Below are positions 45,592 to 58,500 of a stretch of DNA of 64,000 bases, in pieces. The translations under genes and the position numbers were made by a program. How positions within the stretch are numbered: position 1 is the first letter of the stretch; each line of letters opens with the position of its first letter. Origin of the DNA: Psoroptes ovis (Eukaryota; Arthropoda; Arachnida; Sarcoptiformes; Psoroptidae); contig PQWQ01000033.1 of assembly GCA_002943765.1 (NCBI GenBank), positions 253,001-317,000 of the forward strand, given 5' to 3'. The notes below the pieces were generated by a model. The model ran no database searches. It saw only the letters and a list, made by a program, of their open reading frames with translations, and was not told the DNA's origin.

Positions 45592-45735
45592 GAGGTGATC
45601 AGGTGGTGGTGGTTGGAAGGGGTTATGGGGTGTAAATTGTAGGGGTTAAGAGGTGTAAATTATGGGCGTAAAGAAATGTAGTGGTGGCGTATATTGTGGG
45701 TGTTAAGAGGTGTAGTGGCGGTGTAAAGAGGTGTC
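45592..45735. repeat. G-rich degenerate tandem tract
   Basis: Irregular repeats of GGTGTAAATTG, GGGGTTAAGA and GGTGGTGG words, strongly G-biased on the plus strand. Unit length is irregular, about 20-30 bp. Confidence 0.5.
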
Positions 45736-46411
45736 CATCCATAAGGCTGTAGTTGTTTTAATTTTTCTTGAATTAAGCTGCAAGATTAATGAAGCTTTTG
45801 TGCGGTTTGATAGATTTGATAATTTGAAATATGAGATATGTCACAATGTTTGTGTGTGCGTTTAAGGTGCGTAACAAGATGTGTAAAAGATGTATGGTCG
45901 TTTTTACGGATTCGTAAATCATTCGAAATTCGAATGTTGGACAATTTAGTTAGAAAGTAATAAAAAAGGGGTTAAAAGGCTTAAAATAAAGGTTAATCCC
46001 ATCAATAAGTAATATTTTACCACAAAATGAACAAAGTTAAGATAATTCGGTTTTTTTTGTATAATTTTGATTTTCGTTAACCTTCAGTTTGATTTTGTTT
46101 GTTGAAACAAGTTTTAACAAATGTTTTAAAAGGCCAAGAATTAACAGGATTCAAAGGATTAATATGCTTATGAATACACATACAAATGAATGATTAATGA
46201 ATGATGGATGAATAATTGATGGATGATCAATGGATGAATGATATATAAGAGATAACAATCAATAAATATTTACACAACAAATAGAAATAAATATAAATAT
46301 ATGTTCAATCCAATATGTTAATTTTGATTCGAAATTGTTGTCGTATGAGTTTGAAATATCAAAAATTTACTTTGATTGATTGCGTCGATTGCATCAAATT
46401 TTGAATTAATA

Positions 46412-46511
46412 ACAAGGTAAGGTAACAGGGTAAAACCCTTGATTCAGAACAATGGCCATGAACCAAGGGTGATACCTTGCCACAAGTAATTGAACCAAGG
46501 GCAATACCTTG
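46412..46511 (-). repeat. Repeated CAAGG...CCTTG hairpins in zinc-finger 3' UTR
   Basis: On the minus strand CAAGGTATTGCCCTTGG (46511-46495) and CAAGGTATCACCCTTGG (46479-46463) are tandem 32-bp repeats, each able to form a small stem. A third, looser CAAGGGT...ACCTTG pair follows at about 46440-46412. They lie 40-140 nt past the stop codon. Confidence 0.45.
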
Positions 46512-46550
46512 TGCCAGTTGATATTGCACTTGCATATTTACTTCAAAGTC

Positions 46551-49500
46551 TCAAATATCCAACACAATAACTTCATTCGATTTATTCGATGCAACATTCA
46601 CGGTGGTGGGGGTGGTGGTCGCTGCATTGATAATCGATTGCATCGATGATGATATCGTTGATGATATTGATTTTTTCGATGATTGCAGCGACAACGGTTC
46701 AATATTTGATGATGATTGTTGCTGCTGGTGCTGCTGTTGGACGGCTGATAGCAACAATTGGGCTTGCAGCTGTTGCAGCTGTTGATTGGCTGCGGAAGCT
46801 GCAGCCGAATTCGCTGCCGAAGAACTTGACGGTGATGGACCTGTTGCCGAGCCATTTTGTTGCTGCTGCTGTTTAAGGTTAGCGACACTAAATATTCCCA
46901 ACGATTTCAGTTGATTGAAGCTAAGATTCTTGAATATTGCACCCATATTTTGGCTGATAAAATTTCGATGTGTAACTTCGTGGCCAGCTAGGCCGGCCGT
47001 ATTCAAAAATCGTTTACCACAATTGGGGAAATTGCAGACTACAGGTTTTTCACGCTCATGTTCGGCCAGAAATGCACCATATTTATTATGGGTGGCCAGG
47101 TGAGTGATTTCATGACCAGCTAAACCGGCTGCATTAATGAAACGTTTACCACAATTTGGATATGTACAAACAATTGGTTTATCTTTATCATCCACATGTT
47201 GTAGGGACATTGGAAATTCACCCGAAGCCAAATGTTTACGGCGATGTGCTTCCAGCTTGGACCTGGTGTAGAATGATGATGAACAATTTTCGAAATCACA
47301 TAGAAAGGGTTTTAACCTGTGATTAAAGGGTTAATGAAATTTAATTAAAACTCGAATTAGGCCAAAAGTCAAAATCGAAAACTATTCACCCTTTATGTAT
47401 AGCAATGTGGCTTTGCATAAAATCCGGCTTGTTCGTCGTAAAGTTACAACCTTCATAATCGCAAGCAAATATCGTATGTGCAATGTGGCGCCGCTTGTGT
47501 TTACGATAATTCGAAGGATCGCCAGTTTCATAACTACAATTCGGAAATGAACATTTGAATGGTTTTTCTTTCGTATGGATACGCATATGGGTCCGCAGGG
47601 TTTTACGATCTTTCGTAGCAAATTTACAATCAGGCCAATGACATTTATGAGGTCGTATGGTATCGATATTGATATTGAGGCCATTAGCAGCGGCCAATGT
47701 TGCCAACATGCTTGTCGTAACATTGCTATTGGCTGAATTTGACGATGATTTACGGCCATTTATAGGTGGCGTTGTTGTCGTGATTAGTGCTGCGGCCGCT
47801 GCAGCAGGTGGCGGTGGTGATGCGATGGAACTAGTTGCGGACGACGATGGTGACGGATGACCAGACGATAATGCGATACGCAGATTACTGATTGGATTAA
47901 CCACGTTTGGACCGGGGGATATCGAAGATAACGCTGCCGGATTAGCAGCAGCTGAATTGGCGATTTGCTGCTGAAAATTTGCGGCCGCAATCAATGCGGC
48001 TGCAGCCGCCAATGGATTAGCGTTGGCCATGGTGGCCGAACCATTGTTCGATAACGGTGAAGGTGAAGACGTTGATGATGATGATGAGGCTACGGCCATT
48101 TCATTGTTATTCGTGGATGATACATTGAAATTACTCAGAACATCATTCAAGCTGTTGCCATTATTCGATGATATTATTGATGATTGATGCTGCTGTGGCT
48201 GCTGGGAATTTCTGTTCTTGTTTATTTTACAATCCAAATCATTCATTGAATTCGTATATTGCGCTTGATGCTGGCCAACATCGGAAGAATTTCCAGTGAA
48301 AAATAATTCATTTGGATTCAAATCAATTTCTGAATAAATAGAAAAGATCAATGAATCAATCAATCAATCATCAAAATGTGTAAATATTTGAATAATTAAT
48401 CGACGTTTTTTCAAGGGTATTCATGCGTTTCAGAACCTTTTAAGAACCCTTCTAGGCCCTTCTGAACCCTTTTAAAACCCTTCAAGAACCCTCAAAACTC
48501 TTCTAGACCCTTCTAAAACCTTACAAACCCCAATAAACCCTTCTGAACCCTTTTTAAACCCTTCAAGAATGAGCCTTTAACAGGCTTTGAAGGCTCAATG
48601 AGGCAGTACATCAGACACGCACATTGATTAGACATATTAGACACGCATTTAATTCACATTTGCATTTCATTTTGAGCATTTGAGTGTAATTAAATGTGAT
48701 AATTAAAAGAATTAAATACACAAACACACAGACAGAAATTTAAAACACATTAATCATAATCATCATCATGATCATCACAAAGAAAACTATGAATATAAAT
48801 CATTCATAGACTTAATGTGCATAGACTTTATGTATTAGGTTGTCCACAAAGTTTTTGCCGGTTATATCATAGAAAATAATTGGAAAATCGGCAAAAACTT
48901 TTCGGACAACCTAATAAAATTCATATTCACACACAGAATAAGCTTTAGACATATTGTGTAAGCATCTTAAGACATTTTTACTTTTTCTTAGCTTCGAATA
49001 ATTAATCCAATTATTTTTAGAGCAAAAATTAACCAAAAAAAACTTCCGCATCATTTGTGTACATCTGAATTTTGCTGTATTCACCACTGTACAATTACAT
49101 TCAATTTCAATTGAAATACATTGAATTTGAATGAAACAGAATACACAGTGAATTCAATATGAAATACTGTTGTACTGATTATTTATAGACACATTTTTCT
49201 TAAAAACTAATTAATCACACATATATTTAGCTAAAACATTAAACCAAGAACCGAAAATATTAGATTGTCCGAAAAATTCTGGCCGATTTTCATGAACAAC
49301 TCTATCGGATTAAACGGAATGAACTTTTCGGACAGCCTAATATATTAAATCCTATTCTCGGCTATTAATTTCTCTTCACTGTGATATCTTCATTGAATCT
49401 TTGCGAATATATTCTTCATTAAATAATTCTGTAAAGTCTGCAAAGACTTTTGAATTAAAGTAAAAGTGTTAAATGTATCAATTTTCTCACAGAGGCTTAA

Positions 49501-52500
49501 GGCTGCCACCCTTAAAACATAAATAAACAAACACACATTTAGACAAATTACATCGATTAGGTTGTCCGAAAAGTTCATTCCGCTTAATCAATAGTCAATG
49601 GTCATAAAAATCGGTCAAAACTTTTCGGACAACCCAAAATACAAGTCATCTACAGGCAAACATTGGCTGAAGGGAATTGGCAAATGATTCGAAAAGGAAA
49701 AATCATCATTCAAAATCAATCAAGGATTCACTTGTTTGTTTGATCACTTGATCATTGAATAATCACAAATGAAAGCTTGCGTAATTCGACAACTTGCGTT
49801 TCAATTTATTCAAAATTCAAAGTAATAATTACACACAGATGTTTGAATTTGTTGAAATTTGAAAATTGATGAATCAAACACACAAGCCCTTCTTAAATAA
49901 GGATTTTAAGGATCCTTGGAACAAAATTTATTTTCCCCAAATTTCCCCAAATGTGCCTTAGTGCCACCAATAACATGGGAACCATTCAATTTTTTCAAAT
50001 TTTTCCTTTTACAAAATGGTCAATCCATGTCATGGTTTCGGCTGCTAATTGATGGTTAATTCGGCTGCTAAAGCTGATACTTATAAAAGTAGTGGTTAAT
50101 GGCAGTTTTACTGTATTTTAATTATTTAAAATTATTACTTAAAATCACCTTTAAATTACCTTAAATTATAATTAAATCTCTAAGCTTAATTAACATTTCT
50201 ATTCTTCGTTGTTTTTAAAAGGTATACACTGATTGAATTTAAGTCTGTTGCGCATTTATTATGCCATGAATCAATTTTCTTTGGCTGAAAATCAGTTCCA
50301 TTCACAAATGAGCGGGTTAACAATTGACTACCTTTTAGACCTTTTAACCACACATGCCAAACAACTGCTGTGTATGCTGCGCATTCCACACGGTTCAATT
50401 TGAAATTTTGAAAACCTTTCTAAATTGATTTACACGAGATTCAAAGCGAAATTGGACCGCAAATTGTCGTTCGAAAGTCACAGAAACCACACAAAGACTC
50501 ATAGAAACACAAAGAAATCATTCATTCATTCATGCATTCAACAATCCATTCAAATTACGAGCGAACTGAAAAAAAACATCCATCAAATAATCAACCACAG
50601 CCATCATCCACCATTCAAAGTAATCATCATTCAAAAAAGATCCAGGACAATATGCGGAAGGACTTTGAAAAATAAAAGTCAAATATACAGGTATCATTAT
50701 GTACTTATTATTACACAACGATGATGATGAATAACACAGGTGAACCATTGAGCTTGTCGTTGTTGTACCATTCACACACACACTGTGAAAAAACCATAAT
50801 TGAAAGAGTGTAGGAGTCATTTCATTTGATCATTTTGATTTGATTCGAAATGAATCAAAAAGAGAAATGACCTGATAAACAATTGAATTGAATTGAGTTT
50901 GAATGAATGGAAAAACTTTTACTTTTTCGATTCATTCTAAAAGCCAAATACACATTACAGGGCTATACATGTATGTATTGCATGCACCACAAACACATTT
51001 GATCGAATCAAATTGGTTAAATTTTGTTTGAAATGACTTGCGTGAATCAAATAATCAATTCGACCCATTCAACAAATGAATTACGTTTCGAATGGAAATT
51101 TGCTGCATACGAAGCAACAAGTGGTTTTCGAAGGGGATGAAGAAGAAATTTCGTAGTTTAAGGGCCAATACTTTGCGCGATTGTGGGTGCGTACGCGCAA
51201 TTCAGACGTACAAAAAGCTTGCGGAGATCTTTGCAATTGATTCGAATGACTCACAGGTCATCAGAAAAGAGGTTTATACCCTTTAACTGATCGATAAACA
51301 AGGGTCATTTCGACACAAAACTGATCAATCAAATGTTCAGCATGCAAATATCGCTGCGCATCGGTAAAAAAATTCATTTTCACCGCATTATATTTGAAAT
51401 AATGACAGTAGCAGTCATCAAAGACTACGACCTGTTTCCATTGTGATTATTTTATTAATGTTTCACCTGTTTTTTTCTATTCAATTTCACAAATCAAATT
51501 CATTCATTCAAAGTTCAGCTGCGTACAAAGCAAGCCAAGTCATACTGAAAAGCTGCGCAATCATCATCATCATCGATCAACGAGGAAAAAAACCAGGTTA
51601 TTTCAGTTGTAAAATTCACCTTCACTTTCAATATAAACAATCGAATTTAACTCCAATTCAGCTTGCTTGGCAAGCTGCCTAAGCCTAAAACACACAAAAG
51701 AGTAAAACACACAATGAAACTGTCATAAGAATAAACGGAAAACAACAATAATGAAACAATAAAAGAGTTCAAGCTATAGCTTGTGTAGAATGGTTTCAAT
51801 TGTATACATAGTGTATATGACCATTGTGTATTAGATTGTCCGAAAAGTTCATTCCGTTTAATCAATCAGAGTGGTTCACTGAAAATCGGCCAAAACTTTT
51901 CGGACAACCTAATAGATTATTACATTATTATTATCATTAACTCTTTCAATTGTTCCAGGGAATGGTGTTTAAACCATTGAATTTTCAAATTTCAATTGTT
52001 TTGTGTCCTGTTCCTGGAATCATCATCATCATCAGCAGGCTTGACCTGCTATGGATGATAAAGGATGCGCAACAACGCGGCTCTCATCAACAGCAAATAT
52101 CTTGATGAAATCATTTCAATTCAATTCAATTTTCGGTTTCAAAATTCAATTGTTTTGTTGTTTGATTCAATGATTCGGCACAGAGATAATCATTCAGACA
52201 CACAAAGACACATTAACTTTGATGAATTCAATGAATTCAAACAGAGAAAGCGCAACGAGGCTATAGGCTTGTGCTTCCTGTTTGATAATTTGTGAATTTT
52301 CAAATTTTCTACAGGAAAACATCGAATAACTCATCGAACCTTCAAAAACCTTCCTAAACCTTTAAAATTCATTATTTCATCCACTGAAACCTTTTCAAAA
52401 ATGTCTCAAAGATGAGGTGTCACCACGAGTAATTGACTTTACACAAACACAAATTCTGGGTTAGCATGGGTCAAATCAAAGAGTTTTAGGGCTTGAGAAA

Positions 52501-55500
52501 ACAATGAATTGAACAAATGTATTAGGTTGTCCGAAAAGTTCATCCCACTTAATCACAATAGAGTTGCTCATGAAAATCGGTCAGAACTTTTCGGACAACC
52601 AAATATTTGAGATCATGGAAGAGAGATAGATCTGTGGATAAAACTCTTTTAATGCAGAATTCAGAAAACATATAGGAAGTAGACACAACCACAATCGCAT
52701 TGTGAATTGTCGTCGTTTGATTATCATTGCTACACCATTGATGGCATATCTCTCTTGTTTGTGCATTTTTGAAAGAAGCAGGAAATTTGATTGTCCATAA
52801 AACACATAAACAAACATTGAAATGAGGAAGAATTGAATCGAATCGCTCATTTTGTATTGAATTGAATTTTGAATTTTTTGGCTGAATGATTGAACGAAAT
52901 ACGTTCAAATAATTGTGGCCTGAATTTTTATATTTAAAAACATTGATTAATTAGCGGAGATATGTTTGTTGTATTATCAATCAATGTTTTCATTGGTTGT
53001 TCTAATTATTAAGCCTAAAACATATATTGGGTTGTCCCATAAGTTCTTGCCGGTTATATCGTAGAAAATCATTGAAAAATCGGCAAGAACTTATGGGACA
53101 ACCCAATAATAACCAACCTAATAAATTGACTGATGACTGATAGATCGACAATGATGACAAATCAGTTATTTAATTTGGTGTCAAAACATGAAGATAAATA
53201 ATGCAAATAGGCTACAAATAAATACATTTATCCACGTGTTGGTAGTTAATGCATTGGTTCAATACAATTAAATTAAATAAAAATTCAGACTCAAATTTGA
53301 ATTTGTTTGTAGGTCACAAACGGATCTAAAACAAGGCTCAAATCGGAGATAGATGATAAATGACTTGAACAAATGCCATAGGAATGTATTGATTTCAATC
53401 GAAATGTCAAATGGTTTAATTGATTCAATTGAAAACAATTCAAATGATTTAATTCAATGAGATTCAATGGATTTTGACCTAAATTTTTGTCTTTTTCAGG
53501 ATTCTTTACCGATTAATCGAAAGGCGATTAGTGTCAATTGAATTCAATTGACTGAATTCCTCTGAATCAACGAAATTCAATCAGAATCAGGACTCGATTC
53601 CTAATTCGATCACAAGTAGAATCGATATCGATTCATAAATACCAGAAATTCGATGGATTTTTAATCGATTTTTCACAATGGATTTTGACTGGAAATAGAA
53701 GCTGCCATAGATTTTCAATTAACACTAATCACCATCAGAAGCATTTAGAAAAACAAAATGTCATAAACATTTTTCTATTTTGTTTGTTCTCGATTGATTA
53801 TTGCTTAGCTTATTGATTTGATTGACATTATTATTTCTATGGTAACCAGAAATGTTTAAGTATTAATAAGCACAGATTATCTCGAGTTCAATTTCGGAAT
53901 TGAAATTTGATTCAACCAGAAATCAAATGCCAAATACGATTAAGGCCTGAAAATCTTATGCCTTATTTAATGAAATTAGGCCTTTTTAATAAAACCTTTC
54001 AAAAACCCTTTTAAAACCTTCTGAAACCTTTGAAATCCTTCAAGAAAATTCCCTCTGAAAATCCTTGGAAAATCTTGAGGAAATCGGATTTTCAAAGATT
54101 TTCAGAGGTTTACGGAAGGCTTTAGGAAGATTTTGAAAGGTTTTTCAAAGGTTTAGGCCGGATAAATACCTGAAAACATAAACATATGATGTAATCTTGC
54201 GTATTTCTGAGCCTCTTATCCATACTTTACTCTTACAAACCCTTCACTCTTATGAATGTTTACGCTTGCGCTTGAAGGCATTAGTAAGGCTATACATCAC
54301 CACCACGACTCACATCAATTCAACAAATAATGTCACTGTTGAACCATTTAAATCCTTGTTAATCAGTTTTAATTTCTCGACGATTGATTAAAACAAAGCC
54401 AAAACAACACTGGAAATTAGGCCATCAATCAACACTGCTATCAAGCATCTTGGCAACCCAAAAACATCAAAAAATCAAATCGAATTGATTAGAATTTAGC
54501 ACAAGCAAACAGCATAGCACACAAATCAAGCATAAAACATGCGTGTAACAATACGAATAAATCACCAACCATCAATCGATGGCTTCAGCTTCAAATATAT
54601 TAGGTTGTCCGAAAAGTTCATTCGGCTTAATCCGATAGAGTTGTTCATGAAAATCGGCCAAAACTTTCTGGACAATCTAATACATTCAGCTTCATTCATT
54701 TATACACCAAACAGCACAAGCATTGACTGCATGCAAAATCTATGCATCACTACAAAGCTACCAACCTCTGCTGATGATTGACAATATGCAAATATCTGTG
54801 CTATGATCGTATGCAGCCAACAAGGAAAAAATCAAACATTTCAAATCATTCGAACCGATCAAAACATTCAAATTGAATGATGTAAACTCATGGGGTGATT
54901 AGCTAGCGCAGCTTGGCGTGCATTCACTGACTTATATCTCGTAGACAGTCACTGAAATCGAAGGGAAAACCACTGATCAACAACAGCAATCGCTTACTGA
55001 TCATCATAAGCATCAACCCACGACATTTGACAGGTTGAATCGTTTTCATTTGCATCTAACAACAGGTCAACTCGGGGAAAGATATTATCATCGTAAACAT
55101 TGATGATAATCGTGACATTGTTATCATAAAAGATAAGGAATTATTATGTCCAAATGATAATTCAATTGTCATCAAATTGAACAATGATAAGATGTTTGAT
55201 ATAGTTTTCTGGGGCAAAATGCTTCGATTCAAAACCTTCAAAGCCTTCAAATTGAAAAATAAGGCGCCTGATGGGCGCCTGTCGAGTGCAGCAACGTGTT
55301 CGATTCATCAGTTTCTAATCAAATCATCATTATTCAAATGTATTCAATGTGTATTTAAGCCATTTAAGCCATTTAAGCATTGGTATACAATGGGGTTATA
55401 ACCATTTAAAAATCATAGATTTCAAACATGTAAACAAGTCAATATTTACATACAAATACACAGACAAATACAAAACGAATGCATTCATTTCAAAGGCATT

Positions 55501-58500
55501 CATTCATTTTCATTTTTTAAAAAAACACATGTATTCACAAAAACACCAGTTGTTGTATTTTACATTTTTGAAAACTTTTGTTTACACATACAGAATCAAT
55601 GGTTTTAAAAAAAACTGGATATATTTGAGAAAGTGTTACAATTAGGGTGTCCGGAAAGTTTTGGCTGATTTTCATGAACAAATCTATTCAGATTAAGCGG
55701 AATGGACTTTTCGGACAACCTAATAAAATACATACAATCAAATTGCACAAGCAAAAACGATGTCTACGTGCAACTGTGTTTAGTAATTGTTTACACAAGC
55801 ATAGAAAACCCGGATGATTACATTTTGGAAAATTAAAAATTATCAAATCTTTCGATTATTTCTCGATTAATAAATCGATCAAACATTGATCAATACATGT
55901 GTATTGATTGATTGATAATCAAACATTGATATTAAATCGATTTTAAAATGTAACAAAATCAATACTTTGGACTCTTAAAAATCAATCGGAATAATCGAAA
56001 TAAAGGGGGTTATTTGCGGAGAAACGTTTGAAGGTTATTCTCTCAACGATTTGAGCTGATTATGAGTAAATTTCGAGTAAATCTAAGGAATTTTGGATTG
56101 AAATCAATTGAAATCAATGGATTTTCCCCAGTTGAAAATCAAAGAAAATCAGGGCCAAAATCCTTCTCTGTGTGTGACACTGTGACATTCATAGTGAATC
56201 AGTCAAAATCAATCCATATCAAATATCATATAAGCATCATTCAAAGTCTTCTCCACCATGCAAATCCAATGAGAGAATCCGCGTTAATTTATTTTAATGA
56301 AATGACTGATTTTCTTTTAACCTCATTTTCACTCAATTTTACTTGTTACTTTTCTATGTTAATGGATAACGATTTGGATATGGATTTGAATGTATTAGGT
56401 TGTCCTAAAAGTTCTTGCCGATTTTCCAATGATTTTCTATGATATAACCGGTAAAAACTTTGCGGACAACCTTATATATATGGTTGGTAACCCACTTTAA
56501 TCCTTTGATGACAGCGAAAATGAATAGGAGAAGAAGATAATTAGACAAAATTAGCCGAAGATTGAGCCGAGTAAGCGAAAATTTTTTCAATGGAATTCGC
56601 TAAATCAATTTTTACATTAAAAATTTTACTGTCGAAATGTGACCTGAAAATCTTCGAAAAAAAATCTTAAAAGTCACAAATATTAGGTTGTCCGGAAAGT
56701 TTTGTGCCAAATATATCATAGAAAATGATTGAAAAATTGGCAAAAACTTTTCGGACAACCTAATATTTGTAAGAAACTCTAAGAAATTCGAAGAATTCTT
56801 AATCGAAATTCTTATTCTTACGAAGAATTTGTAGGCTAAAATCAAATCCAGTTAATTAGTAAATCAATCAATTGTCAGATTGGTTGAAAATTGACAAGAA
56901 TTTACCGAGAAATCAATGAATTTTTTACTACGGAAATTATCATATCAATACAATTTGATTTGAATTTGAAACACTGATTATTCGCGAATACTGCGGTCAA
57001 ATTCAAATCAAATTCTAACCATTATCTGGATGATAATAAAAAAGGATTATTATCGACAGTGTTATGTGTGGTAGGGCCAAACTTGATAATTGAAAATTTC
57101 AATTTGAATTTTTTTTTCTATGGGTTTAAAATTATATAATCACTCATCATATTCATTATCTGTACTTTGAAAGTGAAAATTTTCCACATACACACATGCA
57201 CACAAAAAAAAAATTGAGTGGAGGTGTCGTTAGCGTATATATTGTACAATAGTACCATAGCAGTACTAATGTAAATACACAATAATTATTATCATTTAAA
57301 ACATTTACAATTTTATAAATTAGATCAAGGTAAAACACTCACACATTGTACACACTGAACACACATGCATACATATTGAAATTGGTTTCAAATATTCATT
57401 AAATTCGTTCATTTAACATTCACCTGAACGTATGTAATTAATTTCAATTGGAAATTCGTAATTTGAATTGAAATTAAATTCCAATCAAATTGTCTCTCCT
57501 GCGCATGCAATTTAGTGGAATTGAATGACTCTAAACCAGTCATTCTCAACCGGTGTTCCGCGGCACTTTAGTGTTCCGCCAGATTCCAAAAGTGTGCCGC
57601 CAAATTTCGGAAATCTAACTCATTCCTTTACTACTCCCTTACTTGGTGTGCCGCAAGATTTTGGAAATAAAGGCTTTTCCTTTTTTCAGTGTGCCGCGGC
57701 GAAAAAAAGGTTGAGAATGACTGCTCTAAACATTATTCAATTCAATTGAATTCAATTGAATTCGCTGAACGCAAAAAGGCTAATGAACTTCACTCAATTA
57801 TATCTCAGGTAATTATTTATATAACACGTAATAATTAGCATGAATTCAATCTAATTGTAATGGAATGCAATGTGATCATAAATCGACGATCGTTCTTAGG
57901 GTGGAAACCTCATAAAACTTCTTAGAATCTTTGAAAAACCTTTGAAAACCTCATAAAACCTTTGAAAACTTTCAAAAAAAAAAAAAAAAAAAAACCTCAG
58001 AATAATTCAAAATAACTTACAAAACCCTTAACCTTTGAACACCTTTGGGAAATTCGGCTAAATTGTCGAAGATAATCAGTGAAATCGAATTAATGAATTA
58101 GACCTCATACATAAATGGTTAAATAATTAAATGATAAAATAATCAACATTTTAGCATACAAAATGAAAATTATTATCATCATCATTCATTTATTTAGGTC
58201 AATCACAGATTTACCATATACACTAAACACACAGCCAAAGCCTCATAACTAAATTACACAAAAAAAATCTTGAGTCGTTTGTACGAAACGACTTGAGATT
58301 TTATGAATAGTCATCGTGCAGCAACAACATCAACAAACATCTTACATTCATTCATTCAAAAAACACATTGTCTTAAGATGTTTGGGTGTGTATTGAATGC
58401 ATTGAATACATGTGTGTGTGTGGTTGCATGCATTGTTTTCATAAATTATTTTGGCATCCATTCGATATCATTGATGTTTTCATTTTTTCTTAAAAATTTG

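Larger units (their letters stand above)
44863..46550. other. Intergenic and zinc-finger 3' UTR
   Basis: 1.7 kb between DENR (+) and the zinc-finger gene (-). It contains a CTCF-like motif, AT-only low-complexity DNA (44.95-45.5 kb), a G-rich degenerate tandem tract (45592-45735) and repeated small hairpins just beyond the zinc-finger stop. No gene is supported. Confidence 0.55.

Noticed and set aside
51092..51286. 64-codon frame with slightly higher GC, basic and Cys-containing
   Set aside because: No recognisable family, no second exon, and it lies inside the inferred zinc-finger intron; kept only as a note.
57525..57749. Open frame of 74 codons with Pro/Ser-rich translation
   Set aside because: It coincides with the hAT-type MITE and its inverted ends, so the open frame is incidental.
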